From assembly GCA_004356105.1 (NCBI GenBank), contig SMYC01000159.1, forward strand, positions 1 to 57,904: DNA of 57,904 nt. The letters are read 5' to 3'. The DNA comes from Acidobacteriota bacterium (lineage in GTDB: Bacteria > Acidobacteriota > Vicinamibacteria > Marinacidobacterales > SMYC01). This document shows positions 27,822 through 36,150 of the stretch, piece after piece. The first letter of the stretch is position 1; each line of letters begins with the position of its first letter. Position numbers and translations under genes: made by a program. The notes under the pieces are model-generated. The model was given only the letters and a program-made list of their open reading frames with translations. It was not told the DNA's origin and did not search any database.

Positions 27822-27937
27822 ACCGGAATATCAATCGACTAGGGCGTACGACCATGACCAACTGAAGCAAGAAGCTGTGCGACATGAGTGGCGTGTTCCC
27901 GTCGCTGAGCGCTCGAGATTGGCGCGCGGGGCATTCA
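27822..27937 (+). pseudogene. Remnant of a second DUF1800/DUF1501 junction
   Basis: Directly after the DUF1501 stop, sequence resembling the end of DUF1800 (accggaatatca) is followed by a copy of the DUF1501 start region (aagaagctgtgcgacatgag, then gcgctcgagat). Small indels break the frame and similarity stops at about 27937. This is best explained by a past tandem duplication of the pair followed by deletion of the extra copy. Confidence 0.75.
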
Positions 27938-27959
27938 AAGGTCGACGGGAGTTCTAGAT

Positions 27960-28529
27960 CTAGAAGTCCATATCGATCGACAGCAACGTGTCTTCTAGCT
28001 CGGCCGGCTCGCCCTTGGGACTCTCGTCCGCACGGGTTTCTTTTTCAAGGACCCCGTAAAGAAAAGACCTCGTGCCCCGACCATACCCATCAACGTCCAC
28101 AACGAGGTCGAGGCGACGGGCGGGTCGAGACAGATTGGGCTCTATCTCCGGAGGGATGGGGACCGGGATCGCGTAAACCTCAGCGAGGGAAAGTTTTCCC
28201 TGGCTGGAAGTAAGAACGGCGGTCAATCCGTTGCAGACTTCTTCAACCTTCTCGAAGAGCGCTACCGGCAGCTGACCTTCTGCGTCACCTTCCTCCGCCA
28301 TAAGGACAGGCCTGCGTGAAAGGGAGGCACCTAAACGCACAGCCATGTCGAAGTCGAGGGCACAGATCGCTCCTATAGGCTCTTGGCGACCTTCATACAA
28401 TGCCACGACACCGCCAGGATGCGGCAAGACCACGGCGCCTATCTTCGTCGCGGCAACAGGCCTGCCCAATCGCATCGTCAGAAATTCAGCGACGGCCTCA
28501 GCTTTGGGCAAGCCTTCGTCACTCGCCAT
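27960..28529 (-). CDS. Hypothetical protein, 189 aa
   Basis: I do not recognise this family with confidence. The protein is soluble, without signal or membrane segment, with an alpha/beta appearance and an acidic tail (EPAELEDTLLSIDMDF). The central block AICALDFDMAVRLGASLSRR followed by LPVALFEKVEEVCNGLTAVL vaguely recalls CheC/CheX-like folds, but the link is too weak to assign. An ATG at 28529 is preferred; a GTG at 28538 would add three residues. It is a single-gene unit facing the DUF1501 remnant. Its stop codon lies in a perfect 14-bp palindrome (27952-27965). The 28530-28816 stretch upstream holds no gene I can support. Confidence 0.6.
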   Translation of the reverse strand: MASDEGLPKAEAVAEFLTMRLGRPVAATKIGAVVLPHPGGVVALYEGRQEPIGAICALDFDMAVRLGASLSRRPVLMAEEGDAEGQLPVALFEKVEEVCNGLTAVLTSSQGKLSLAEVYAIPVPIPPEIEPNLSRPARRLDLVVDVDGYGRGTRSFLYGVLEKETRADESPKGEPAELEDTLLSIDMDF

Positions 28530-28816
28530 AGCTAACACTCACTCGAGCTCAAACCTCGTTGCGGCCCAACCTTCACCGATGTTGTGCCGCCATTCACCTG
28601 GCACCAGACACCACCACCACGACACCACCTCCACAACGGCCGAGCCGAATGACGCTGCCGCACGATGCTCTCCACGTCAATGGCACGTGCAGTTCGAAGC
28701 CCGGCCTAGAGCGTTCAGAAAAACACAGCTTTTGCGATCGTCCTAAGATTCGGCGCCGGGAACGAGAGCTTTAGGTGTCCCCACTGGCAATCGTGTGCGC
28801 GAGCCTGGAAATTTGG

Positions 28817-28839
28817 GCGGATTGGGAACCAATCCCCGC
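28817..28839 (-). terminator. Hairpin downstream of the tRNA pair
   Basis: GCGG-ATTGG (28817-28825) pairs with CCAAT-CC-CCGC (28829-28839), with a three-base loop and a two-base bulge. It lies just beyond the 3' end of tRNA-Lys in the direction of transcription. There is no strong T-tract, so it may be a weak terminator or a processing structure. Confidence 0.35.
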
Positions 28840-28843
28840 AAGT

Positions 28844-28919
28844 TGGTGAGCCGCGACGGAATCGAACCGTCAACCTACGGATTAAGAGTCCGTTGCTCTA
28901 CCAATTGAGCTAGCGGCCC
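28844..28919 (-). tRNA. tRNA-Lys (CTT)
   Basis: A 76-nt cloverleaf on the minus strand. The acceptor GGGCCGC pairs with GCGGCTC, the D arm reads AGCTCAATTGGTAGAGC, the anticodon loop contains CTT, the T loop is GGTTCGATTCC, and CCA is encoded at the 3' end. It lies 19 bp downstream of tRNA-Arg and is probably processed from the same transcript. Confidence 0.95.
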
Positions 28920-28938
28920 ACGAGGTGGGATGCTTCAC

Positions 28939-29015
28939 TGGTACGCCTGAGAGGATTCGAACCTCCGACCTTCTGCTCCGGAGGCAGACGCTCTATCCAG
29001 CTGAGCTACAGGCGC
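28939..29015 (-). tRNA. tRNA-Arg (CCG)
   Basis: A 77-nt cloverleaf on the minus strand. The acceptor GCGCCTG pairs with CAGGCGT, the D arm reads AGCTCAGCTGGATAGAGC, the anticodon loop CTCCGGA gives anticodon CCG, the T loop is GGTTCGAATCC, and the 3' CCA is encoded. It is first in the two-tRNA unit. Confidence 0.95.
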
Positions 29016-29094
29016 ATGCCAGCATCCGAAGACGCTGTCCCCGGAAGAATGTAAGAATACTCTGACAGGGTGTTTCAGGCAAACGCGAACGCGA

Positions 29095-31029
29095 TCAGTG
29101 CCGAGCCTCTTCGAGCTCTAGTGTATCGCGCTCCACTTCGGCAGGTTTCGGCTGACCCCGGGACTCGAGGGTGTGCTCGAGGATGCCGTCGAGGAGCCAT
29201 TCGGCGTCACCTTTCAGCAGGCCTTGGGCGAGGCGATAGCCCATTGCGTCATTGTTCTGGCTTACGCCTCGGAAGGCGGCATCGATGCGAAGGCGGGATT
29301 CGGCGCAAAAGTGCTCCACGAGAGTTTTCACTTCACGGGCATCGGTACCTTGGTCGATGAGCGCTTGGGCGCGGCTTGTCGAGGCCGCCTGGGCGAAGAG
29401 CTCCGTGGCGATGTCGACGAATCGCGCGAGGAGTAATTGCTCGCGCTCTAGCTTGGTTCCGTGTTTCAACATCGCATGGAACATTTTTCGCGCAAGCTTC
29501 TTGCTCGTGCGGGCTGCGTAGCGCACATGCCTTTTCAAGGCAGGGTCCATTCCCGGCGTTTTTGGAAATGCCGGGAGCCATTGTTTCGGGTACCACCGCA
29601 TGTAAAACCAGCCGGCGCGCAGCGCGGCGGAGAGGCGTTTTGCGAACGGGAGCCGAGTGTCCATTACATCGCCGGCCACGCGTAGATGCGGGTCCATCGC
29701 TTCACGGGCGATGAACAAGTGCATGATCTCTGTCGAGCCTTCGAAGATGCGGTTGATGCGCGCATCGCGCATCGCGCGCTCGATGGCATAGGGTTTCTCG
29801 CCTCGAGCTTCGAGGGATTGGGCGGTCTCGTAGCCGCGGCCTCCAAGGGTCTGCATCGCTTCGTCGACGTTGGTCCACGCGGCTTCGGTTCCGTACAGCT
29901 TCGCCATCGCTGCTTCCACGCGGATATCCGTTTGCTTGCGATCGACGAGCGCGGAAGTGAGGTAGGTCATCGACTCCATCGCGAAGGTCGTCGATGCCAT
30001 GCGCGCGATCTTGTCCGCGATGGCGGCGTGTTTTCCAATCGGAGCGCCCCATTGCTCGCGCTCGTTCGCGAAGTCCCTTGCATATTGGTAGGCACGCTTG
30101 CTCAGGCCGATGCACATCGCGGGTAGGGTGATGCGTCCCGTGTTGAGCGTGGTGAGCGCGACGCGAAGGCCGGCGCCTTCGCCTCCGATGATGTTCTCGG
30201 CGGGGACTTTCACGTTGTCGAAGCGGATGACAGCGTTAAAGAGCGCCTTCAGGCCCATGAAACGGCAGCGGTGGATTACTTTCACACCGGGTGTGTCAGT
30301 GTCGACCACGAAAGCGGTGATTTGGTTGCGCTTTTTGCCGTCGATCTCTTTCGGCGGGGTCTTGGCCATAACCACGAGCAGCTTCGCGCGGCTGCCGTTC
30401 GTGCACCAGAGCTTCTCGCCATTGAGAATGAAGTGCTTGCCGTCCTTGGTGGGCTCCGCATGGGTCTCCATACGCGAGGGATCCGATCCGACGCCGTTCT
30501 CCGTGAGTGCGAAAGCCGAGATCTCGCCCCCGGCAACACGTGGGAGGAAGCGGCTCTTTTGTTCTTCGGTTCCGAACAAGAGCAGAGGTTGCGGCACCCC
30601 GATCGATTGATGCGCGGACAGAAGTGCCCCGATGCTCCCGCAATAGCTTCCGACCATGACAGCGGCGCGCGTGTAGATTTGTTGGCTCAGGCCGAGGCCT
30701 CCGTACTCCCGCGGGATCTTGATCCCGAATGCGCCGAGCGCCGCGAGACCTTCGACGACGCTGTCCGGGATCTCGCCATCGCGATCGATCTGATCGGGAT
30801 CGGCGTGCTCTTTCAAGAACACTTCGAGCCTCGTCAGGAACTCACGGCCTCGAGCGTCACGGTTTCTCGCCAGTTCGGAACAAGGGTAGATGAGGTCCAT
30901 GTGGAGCTCGCCCATGAAGATCGCGCCCGCGAAGGTGGGATAGCCATGGAAGCTTTCCCGCGACGATTCAGTGAGCTCGAGAGCGGCTTTTTTTCCTTCG
31001 GACATGCCTGTGGTGTCGATAGAGCTCAT
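29095..31029 (-). CDS. Acyl-CoA dehydrogenase
   Basis: A 644-aa FAD enzyme for the alpha-beta oxidation step of fatty-acid breakdown. The core has IPREYGGLGLS, FALTENGVGSDPSRM (flavin site), KLWCTNGSRA, the Arg-Glu-containing ANEREQWGAPIGK and QTLGGRGYE. A C-terminal extension of about 180 residues beyond the roughly 400-aa core makes it one of the longer subfamilies. AGGAGA lies 8 nt before the ATG. The gene overlaps the TetR stop in an ATGA, so regulator and enzyme are probably coupled. The base following CATALYTIC Glu assignment is not certain from sequence alone. Confidence 0.92.
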   Translation of the reverse strand: MSSIDTTGMSEGKKAALELTESSRESFHGYPTFAGAIFMGELHMDLIYPCSELARNRDARGREFLTRLEVFLKEHADPDQIDRDGEIPDSVVEGLAALGAFGIKIPREYGGLGLSQQIYTRAAVMVGSYCGSIGALLSAHQSIGVPQPLLLFGTEEQKSRFLPRVAGGEISAFALTENGVGSDPSRMETHAEPTKDGKHFILNGEKLWCTNGSRAKLLVVMAKTPPKEIDGKKRNQITAFVVDTDTPGVKVIHRCRFMGLKALFNAVIRFDNVKVPAENIIGGEGAGLRVALTTLNTGRITLPAMCIGLSKRAYQYARDFANEREQWGAPIGKHAAIADKIARMASTTFAMESMTYLTSALVDRKQTDIRVEAAMAKLYGTEAAWTNVDEAMQTLGGRGYETAQSLEARGEKPYAIERAMRDARINRIFEGSTEIMHLFIAREAMDPHLRVAGDVMDTRLPFAKRLSAALRAGWFYMRWYPKQWLPAFPKTPGMDPALKRHVRYAARTSKKLARKMFHAMLKHGTKLEREQLLLARFVDIATELFAQAASTSRAQALIDQGTDAREVKTLVEHFCAESRLRIDAAFRGVSQNNDAMGYRLAQGLLKGDAEWLLDGILEHTLESRGQPKPAEVERDTLELEEARH

Positions 31030-31670
31030 CGGAGTTCTCCTGTTGCTTGGGGCATCACGTGACGGGTAACCATCTCCAATATTTCGGCGCGGCTAACATC
31101 GAGATCGATGGCCTCTTCATCGAAGACCCACTGGAGCATCACGCCGTCGATCGCGGCCTGGACGACGGAAGCTGTTGTGCGCACCGGAATTTGACGCAGC
31201 TCCCCGCGCTCGCGGCCCGCGTCGAGGATATGCGCGAGGTAGTGGCGCGCGGGCTCGTGGGCTTCGGCGTTGAAGCTACTGTGGCCCCCCGAGCTTCCGC
31301 GCCGCCCCCAAAGATCCACGAGCGCGACATAGTTATCCCGATGGGTCTTCATGAACTCGAAGTTGGCCTCGATATAAGCGCGCAGCTTACCGAGCGCGCT
31401 GTCGTGGCGGCTGACGCGCTCTTTGATGAACTCAGCCGGTTGGCGGAGAAGCGAGCGCAGAATCTCATCGACGAGCGCCTCCTTGCCCGCGAAGTGGTAC
31501 GAGATGACGCCTTTGCTGATGCCCGCTTTGCGGGCAATCTCCGCTAGCGAAGCCTGGGAGAAGCCTTGGCTAGCGATGGTCTGGATTCCCGTTTCCACGA
31601 TTTGCCGGCGGCGGGCCTCTTCAATGAAGGTAGGCTTTTTTTGGCCGGCGGGCTCAAGATCTGACCGCAT
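31026..31670 (-). CDS. TetR-family regulator
   Basis: A 214-aa TetR repressor. The N-terminal helix-turn-helix reads SLAEIARKAGISKGVISYHF with KEALVDEIL after it (about residues 41-70), and the C-terminal ligand domain is helical (residues 80-210). The same arrangement is common for fatty-acid or acyl-CoA regulators next to an acyl-CoA dehydrogenase, whose start it overlaps. I chose the ATG at 31670; a TTG two codons earlier is possible. It may also control the SDR gene 59 bp upstream. Confidence 0.9.
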   Translation of the reverse strand: MRSDLEPAGQKKPTFIEEARRRQIVETGIQTIASQGFSQASLAEIARKAGISKGVISYHFAGKEALVDEILRSLLRQPAEFIKERVSRHDSALGKLRAYIEANFEFMKTHRDNYVALVDLWGRRGSSGGHSSFNAEAHEPARHYLAHILDAGRERGELRQIPVRTTASVVQAAIDGVMLQWVFDEEAIDLDVSRAEILEMVTRHVMPQATGELR

Positions 31671-31729
31671 AGTCAAATTTTAGCCCATAAGGCCAGTCCG
31701 GACAAATGGGTCGGCAGATGATTGTAAGG

Positions 31730-32533
31730 CTATTTTGCTATTCGGCCTTTGAATTCATCCATAGAAGCGCTGATACCCAATAATTGCACGACAATATCAA
31801 ACCATGACACTGGGAGGAGGCGAAGAAGGGGAATGCTGTAAACAAGGGGAGGCATCCATAAACGCGCTTGGTTGCGTTCGACCGCGTGAAGAACCTTCTC
31901 CGCGACACGCTCTTCGTTCAAAATGGGTAAAAGAAACGAAAAGCGGGTTTTCGCGCCCTCGAACATCCCGGTATCAATGTAGTAGGGGCAGACCACGGTG
32001 GTCCGAACGCCGGAAGCTTTCCTGTCGAGCTCGACGCGAAGCGACTCGTCGAAGCCGATGGCGGCCCACTTCGTCGCGCAATAATCCGTGAGACCCGGAA
32101 CGCCGAGGAGGCCCGCTGACGAGGCGATCGTGACCACATGTCCACGCTCGCGCTCCATCATGCCTGGCAAGAACGCTCTCGTCATCCAGAACAAAGACAG
32201 CGCGTTCACGTCGAAGCTCTTCTGGATCTGCTCGTCCGAGATATCGAGGAGCGCGTGGCCGCTGACGACGCCAGCGTTATTGATGAGGACGTCCACCGGC
32301 TCTTCCGCAGCCGCGGCCGCGTAAACCGCCTCGCGGTCGGAGACGTCGCAGATAGCAGCGGTGGCTTTCCCTCCGAGTGCTTCTACTTCGGACTTCACCG
32401 ACTGTAGACCCTCACCGTTCAAGTCCCAAAGAGCGAGCGCGCCGCCGCGCCGCGCAACGCCCAAAGCCATGCGCCTGCCAATGCCGCTCGCCGCACCTGT
32501 GATCAAAACGCGCGCACCCTGAAGCTCTGTCAT
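31730..32533 (-). CDS. SDR family oxidoreductase
   Basis: A 267-aa short-chain dehydrogenase. It has the glycine motif TGAASGIGRR (about residues 12-21), an acidic NAD-selecting LWDLN, NNAG at about 86, catalytic Ser in IASSAG and the YCATK Tyr-Lys pair (about 150-154). The C-terminal hydrophobic stretch (PLVYSIPLLRLLPVSWFDIV) resembles membrane-associated retinol/lipid-type SDRs. It heads the SDR-TetR-acyl-CoA dehydrogenase group on the minus strand, so a lipid-derived alcohol or ketone is a reasonable substrate guess. Confidence 0.88.
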   Translation of the reverse strand: MTELQGARVLITGAASGIGRRMALGVARRGGALALWDLNGEGLQSVKSEVEALGGKATAAICDVSDREAVYAAAAAEEPVDVLINNAGVVSGHALLDISDEQIQKSFDVNALSLFWMTRAFLPGMMERERGHVVTIASSAGLLGVPGLTDYCATKWAAIGFDESLRVELDRKASGVRTTVVCPYYIDTGMFEGAKTRFSFLLPILNEERVAEKVLHAVERNQARLWMPPLVYSIPLLRLLPVSWFDIVVQLLGISASMDEFKGRIAK

Positions 32534-32565
32534 GGTGAGGGGATTCTATCCTCTATACTCGCAAG

Positions 32566-32933
32566 GTGCCGATCCGAACGAAGCGCGTCTACGAAGCCGC
32601 GAGCGCCGAGGATGGGAAGCGGTTTCTTGTTGACCGCCTGTGGCCGCGCGGTGTCGCGAAGGATCGGGTCCAGATCGAGGCGTGGCTTCCCGAGCTCTAT
32701 CCGAGCCACGCACTCAGACGCTGCTTCGCGCACGATCCGCGAGGTGGGCAGAGTTCAAGAAGCGATACAGCGCGGAGCTCGCCGACAAGAGCGAGCTTTG
32801 GGCGCCGATCCTCGCCGCGTCCAAGAGCGACACCGTGACGCTCGTCTATAGCGCACGCGACGAAGCACACAACCGGGCGGTCGTGTTTGCCGAGTACCTT
32901 CGGCGAAAAGGGCCAAAGACCCGCCGTAAGTGA
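32566..32933 (+). pseudogene. DUF488 (YeaO-like) gene with a single-base frameshift
   Basis: The first frame (GTG at 32566) gives RTKRVYEAASAEDG, FLVDRLWPRGV and RCFAHDP, the DUF488 N-terminus. The family continuation RWAEFKKRYSAEL and VTLVYSARDEAHNRAVVF lies in the next frame. One missing base near 32737-32740 (ccgcg where ccggcg would restore the frame) splits the gene. Restored length is about 122 aa, normal for the family. One base is easily a sequencing or assembly error, so the gene may be intact in the organism. Confidence 0.8.
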
Positions 32934-33018
32934 TTCGGGGTGAATAACCTACGGGTCAAATTTTTTGAAACTATTTGCCCTCCCGCCGGTATGTCGGGAT
33001 ATGAGAGGGCTAGCCCGA

Positions 33019-33597
33019 ATGGAAATCGAAGCGGTGCCGGAGCTCCCGGAACAGTGGCTCGTAGCGCACCGAGAGGGCGATAGCGACGCCTTCGGGAAAC
33101 TCGTCCAGCGTTACCGGCGCCCGGTCTTCGGCTACTTGGTTCGTTGCAGCGTTCCCGAATCGGATCGGGACGACTTGTTCCAAGACATCTTCATCAAGAT
33201 CCATCAACGAGCGGATCAGTACGACGAGGCACGGCCGCTTCATCCTTGGTTGTTCACGGTTGTGGCTAATACGGTGCGCTCTTATTTCAGTAAGAAGAAG
33301 CTGCGAAGCTTCTTCGTTTGGGAGCCCGCGCCCGAGGACGTGAAAGATCCGGCACCCGATAGCGAAGCACGGGCTTCCACCAAGGAGACGGCCGCATGGC
33401 TCGAGCGCGCGATCGAAGCGCTCCCCATGCCCCAGCGAGAAGTCCTTGTTCTTGCCACGATCGAGAGGCTGCCGCTGAAAGATATTGCGTCGATTCTCGC
33501 CATGCCCGTGAACACGGTAAAGACCCACGTGAGGCGGGCACGCCTCCGTCTCGTGGAAAGCTACGAACGACGCACGAGGTTGAATCATGACGGATAA
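33019..33597 (+). CDS. ECF-type RNA polymerase sigma factor
   Basis: A 192-aa group IV sigma factor. Region 2 is FGKLVQRYRRPVFGYLVRC followed by DDLFQDIFIKIHQ, which binds core enzyme and the -10. Region 4 is LPMPQREVLVLATIERLPLK with the helix-turn-helix IASILAMPVNTVKTHVRRAR, which reads the -35. In-frame starts at 32965 (TTG) and 33001 exist; the ATG at 33019 has a GAGGG about 10 nt upstream and matches usual length. It overlaps the anti-sigma gene by 11 bp. It probably activates this operon in response to an envelope signal, but no promoter was identified with confidence. Confidence 0.93.
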   Translation: MEIEAVPELPEQWLVAHREGDSDAFGKLVQRYRRPVFGYLVRCSVPESDRDDLFQDIFIKIHQRADQYDEARPLHPWLFTVVANTVRSYFSKKKLRSFFVWEPAPEDVKDPAPDSEARASTKETAAWLERAIEALPMPQREVLVLATIERLPLKDIASILAMPVNTVKTHVRRARLRLVESYERRTRLNHDG

Positions 33598-36118
33598 ATG
33601 TACCGAAGTACGAGACGTCCTCGCTCTGGAAGGAAAAGTGCCGCCTGCACAGAACGACGCCAGTCTTCGAGAACATCTCGAGGGTTGCGTCGAGTGTGCG
33701 TCGTTTCTGAGAAGCCTCTCTGCGGTAGAGGCCGAGCTCGGCGCGCTACCAGCAGCGGATGTCGAGGATGACGTCGTCGCCACGCTTCTCTCACGCGAAG
33801 AGCTGAAAGGTCGCACGCATGCGCGCGGGTCGCGTCACTGGGCAATGGGGCTGGCCGCCGCGGCCGTGATAGGGTTCGTCGCCGTTCGCGTCTCGGTTCA
33901 CGACCAACCGGAGGAGGTGTTTTTGGCTGATTTGAAACAACCTCGCCGCGAGGCCGAGATGGCAGGGCTGCGCAACCTGCCTCAAGAGAGCCGCGCGGGG
34001 GACAGTATCGACCTCGAAACAGAGAACGGGAGGTTTCGTGAGTTGGATTCTCTCGACTCTCTGGCCGACAAAGACGTGGCGCTAAAGTTCGAGGACGCAC
34101 CTAAGAAGCAGGACGCTCAGAGCGTTTCTCCTCCGGGGCCCGCATCTCGAGCGGCGGCGCCTCAGGAAGGCAAAGAGACCGTCAGGGGCTTGGATGAGCG
34201 GAAGGGCGGTTTCGATATGCCAGTGCCCCCGGCAGACGAGGAGTTTGCTGTCGTCGTTGGTGGCGCGGTGGTGGCAACCAGGGATAGCTTTTTCGCGAGC
34301 CGAATGAGCCCCAAGCTTCAACGGAAACGACGAAGCATCGAGAAGCTAGTCCACGTCGACCCCGTACTTCCCGAGGGCGACAGGCAGGCAACTATCCGCG
34401 GCACGGTCGGCCTGCAGATCCAGATCGATCGCGCCGGCAACGTCATCGACGCACGCGTCTCGACCTCGGTCCCGTCTCTCGACCAAGCGGCCATCGATGC
34501 CGTGATGCTATGGAAGTACGCGCCCGCGCCCGGGGATGTAGAAGACACGCGCATCCTGGATGTCTTGGTCGAGTTCGATTTGGACAAGCAAGAGCGCAAA
34601 GAGTACACCGCTCTCTCTTTTCTCGAAGCGCGCCGCATACTCGAGGGCCTGAGTTTTCGCCAGGCGCGCGGTTATTGGGCGAACACCTACATTCCCGGAG
34701 ATCCCAAAGTCCGCTTCCTCGCGGCCCGGCTCGCCCATGCGCAGCTGACGCTCTCGCCGCATCTTTTGGCGCGACCGGTGGCCCAGCCTTTCGACGCGCC
34801 GTCACGCGGTGCGCTCTCTGTTTCCATTCATGCCGACCGGCGCAGCCTTCGCGAGCCGGGTCGTCTTCTCGTTCAAGTCGGCTTGAAGGCCACCACGAGC
34901 CACGGCCGCCGTCGGCCTCCCATGAACGTTGGCATCGTGCTCGATCGCGACGGCGGCCACGCTCTCGAGATGCGGGCGCTCGTCGAAGCGCTTCAAGCGA
35001 TGAAGGCTCCTGGCGATCGGTTTCGTCTGATCCTTCCCGGCCGCGGCGAAGTCGTCCCTCCCGACGCCTTCCGTCACGGACCTCTCACGCTCGCCTTGAG
35101 CCAGCCTTCGAGCGGCCGTCTTGGCAGTCTCGTCGGGGCCGTGCGTCTCGCGATCGAGATGGTGCATGCGGGAGACGACCCGACGATGCCGCTCGGGACG
35201 AGCCTTGTTCTGGTGGCTACGACGCGGGTTATCGGGAGCGATATGGGTGCGCTTTCGCAGCTCGCGCACCAGAGTGCGGTGGGCGGGGTCTCATTGAGCG
35301 CTGTGGGTGTCGGTGACAACATCGATCGCGCGGAGCTCGAACGGCTCGCTCTCTCGGGTCAAGGACGCCGCTACTTCCTCGAGAAGAGCGCTGACGCGAA
35401 TCGCATCGTGGACGAGGAGCTCGCGGCGACGAGTCGCGCGGTCGCCCGGGCACTCAGGCTTCGGATCAAGCTCGCGGAAGGCGTGAAGCTCGTGAACGTT
35501 CTCGATTCGTCCCCTTTGAGCGAGCGCCAGTCCGAGCGGGTAAGAGAGGCCGAAAAGAGCATCGATCTTCGCCTGGCGCGCAATTTGGGTATCGAGGCCG
35601 ATCGAGGCGAGGATGAAGACGGCATCCAAATCATCATCCCGAGCTTCTATGCAGGCGACGTACACACGATCCTTCTCGATGTCGTCGCACCGGGTCCCGG
35701 CCCCATCGCGGAAGTGACAGTACGCTACAAGGATCTCGCGGCGCTCGAGAACACGGTCACGAGAGCGAGCTTGGCGCTTCACGGTACGATGGCTACCGAA
35801 GGTCCGCTCGAGCGAAACGTTCTCAAGAACTATCTCGCGCTCCATCTTTCACGGGAGCTCGAAGGCGCGGCTGACTTACTCGACCGCGGCGATCAGCGCG
35901 GCGCGCTCGCGCGCATCGAGCATCTGCAAAGCCTATGGGCGGGACTTCCTGTTACGGCTTTCCCAGGCGACCGGGAAATAGCCCGCGATATCGCGATGCT
36001 CACGGAATATGTCACCGCCTTGAAGTCTTCGACGACGCCGAGCTTGGTGGCTTATCTCGCGGACTCTTTGCGCTATGCGGGAGCGGGCAAACGACGCCCG
36101 CTTCCGGCGCTCTCTTAA
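33587..36118 (+). CDS. Anti-sigma factor fused to TonB-C and VWA domains
   Basis: An 843-aa protein with unusual architecture. Residues 30-37 carry a zinc anti-sigma motif (HLEGCVEC, H-x3-C-x2-C), and there is one membrane helix at about 86-103 (MGLAAAAVIGFVAVRVSV). The periplasmic part has a TonB C-terminal-type fold (about 250-330; IRGTVGLQIQIDRAGNVIDA, IDAVMLWKYAPA) and a YfbK/VWA-like domain (about 400-600; MNVGIVLDRDGGHALEM) with a beta-rich tail. The VWA metal site reads DRDGG rather than DxSxS, so metal binding is probably lost. The cytoplasmic end should sequester the overlapping sigma factor while the rest senses envelope state. Confidence 0.85.
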   Translation: MTDKCTEVRDVLALEGKVPPAQNDASLREHLEGCVECASFLRSLSAVEAELGALPAADVEDDVVATLLSREELKGRTHARGSRHWAMGLAAAAVIGFVAVRVSVHDQPEEVFLADLKQPRREAEMAGLRNLPQESRAGDSIDLETENGRFRELDSLDSLADKDVALKFEDAPKKQDAQSVSPPGPASRAAAPQEGKETVRGLDERKGGFDMPVPPADEEFAVVVGGAVVATRDSFFASRMSPKLQRKRRSIEKLVHVDPVLPEGDRQATIRGTVGLQIQIDRAGNVIDARVSTSVPSLDQAAIDAVMLWKYAPAPGDVEDTRILDVLVEFDLDKQERKEYTALSFLEARRILEGLSFRQARGYWANTYIPGDPKVRFLAARLAHAQLTLSPHLLARPVAQPFDAPSRGALSVSIHADRRSLREPGRLLVQVGLKATTSHGRRRPPMNVGIVLDRDGGHALEMRALVEALQAMKAPGDRFRLILPGRGEVVPPDAFRHGPLTLALSQPSSGRLGSLVGAVRLAIEMVHAGDDPTMPLGTSLVLVATTRVIGSDMGALSQLAHQSAVGGVSLSAVGVGDNIDRAELERLALSGQGRRYFLEKSADANRIVDEELAATSRAVARALRLRIKLAEGVKLVNVLDSSPLSERQSERVREAEKSIDLRLARNLGIEADRGEDEDGIQIIIPSFYAGDVHTILLDVVAPGPGPIAEVTVRYKDLAALENTVTRASLALHGTMATEGPLERNVLKNYLALHLSRELEGAADLLDRGDQRGALARIEHLQSLWAGLPVTAFPGDREIARDIAMLTEYVTALKSSTTPSLVAYLADSLRYAGAGKRRPLPALS

Positions 36119-36150
36119 TTTTTCTCTCCCAACCTGAACGAGGTGTGACG

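Noticed and set aside
28559-28774. Small plus-strand frames rich in Thr, Pro and Arg before the tRNA pair
   Set aside because: Low complexity from a cacc-rich stretch and no family resemblance or start signal.
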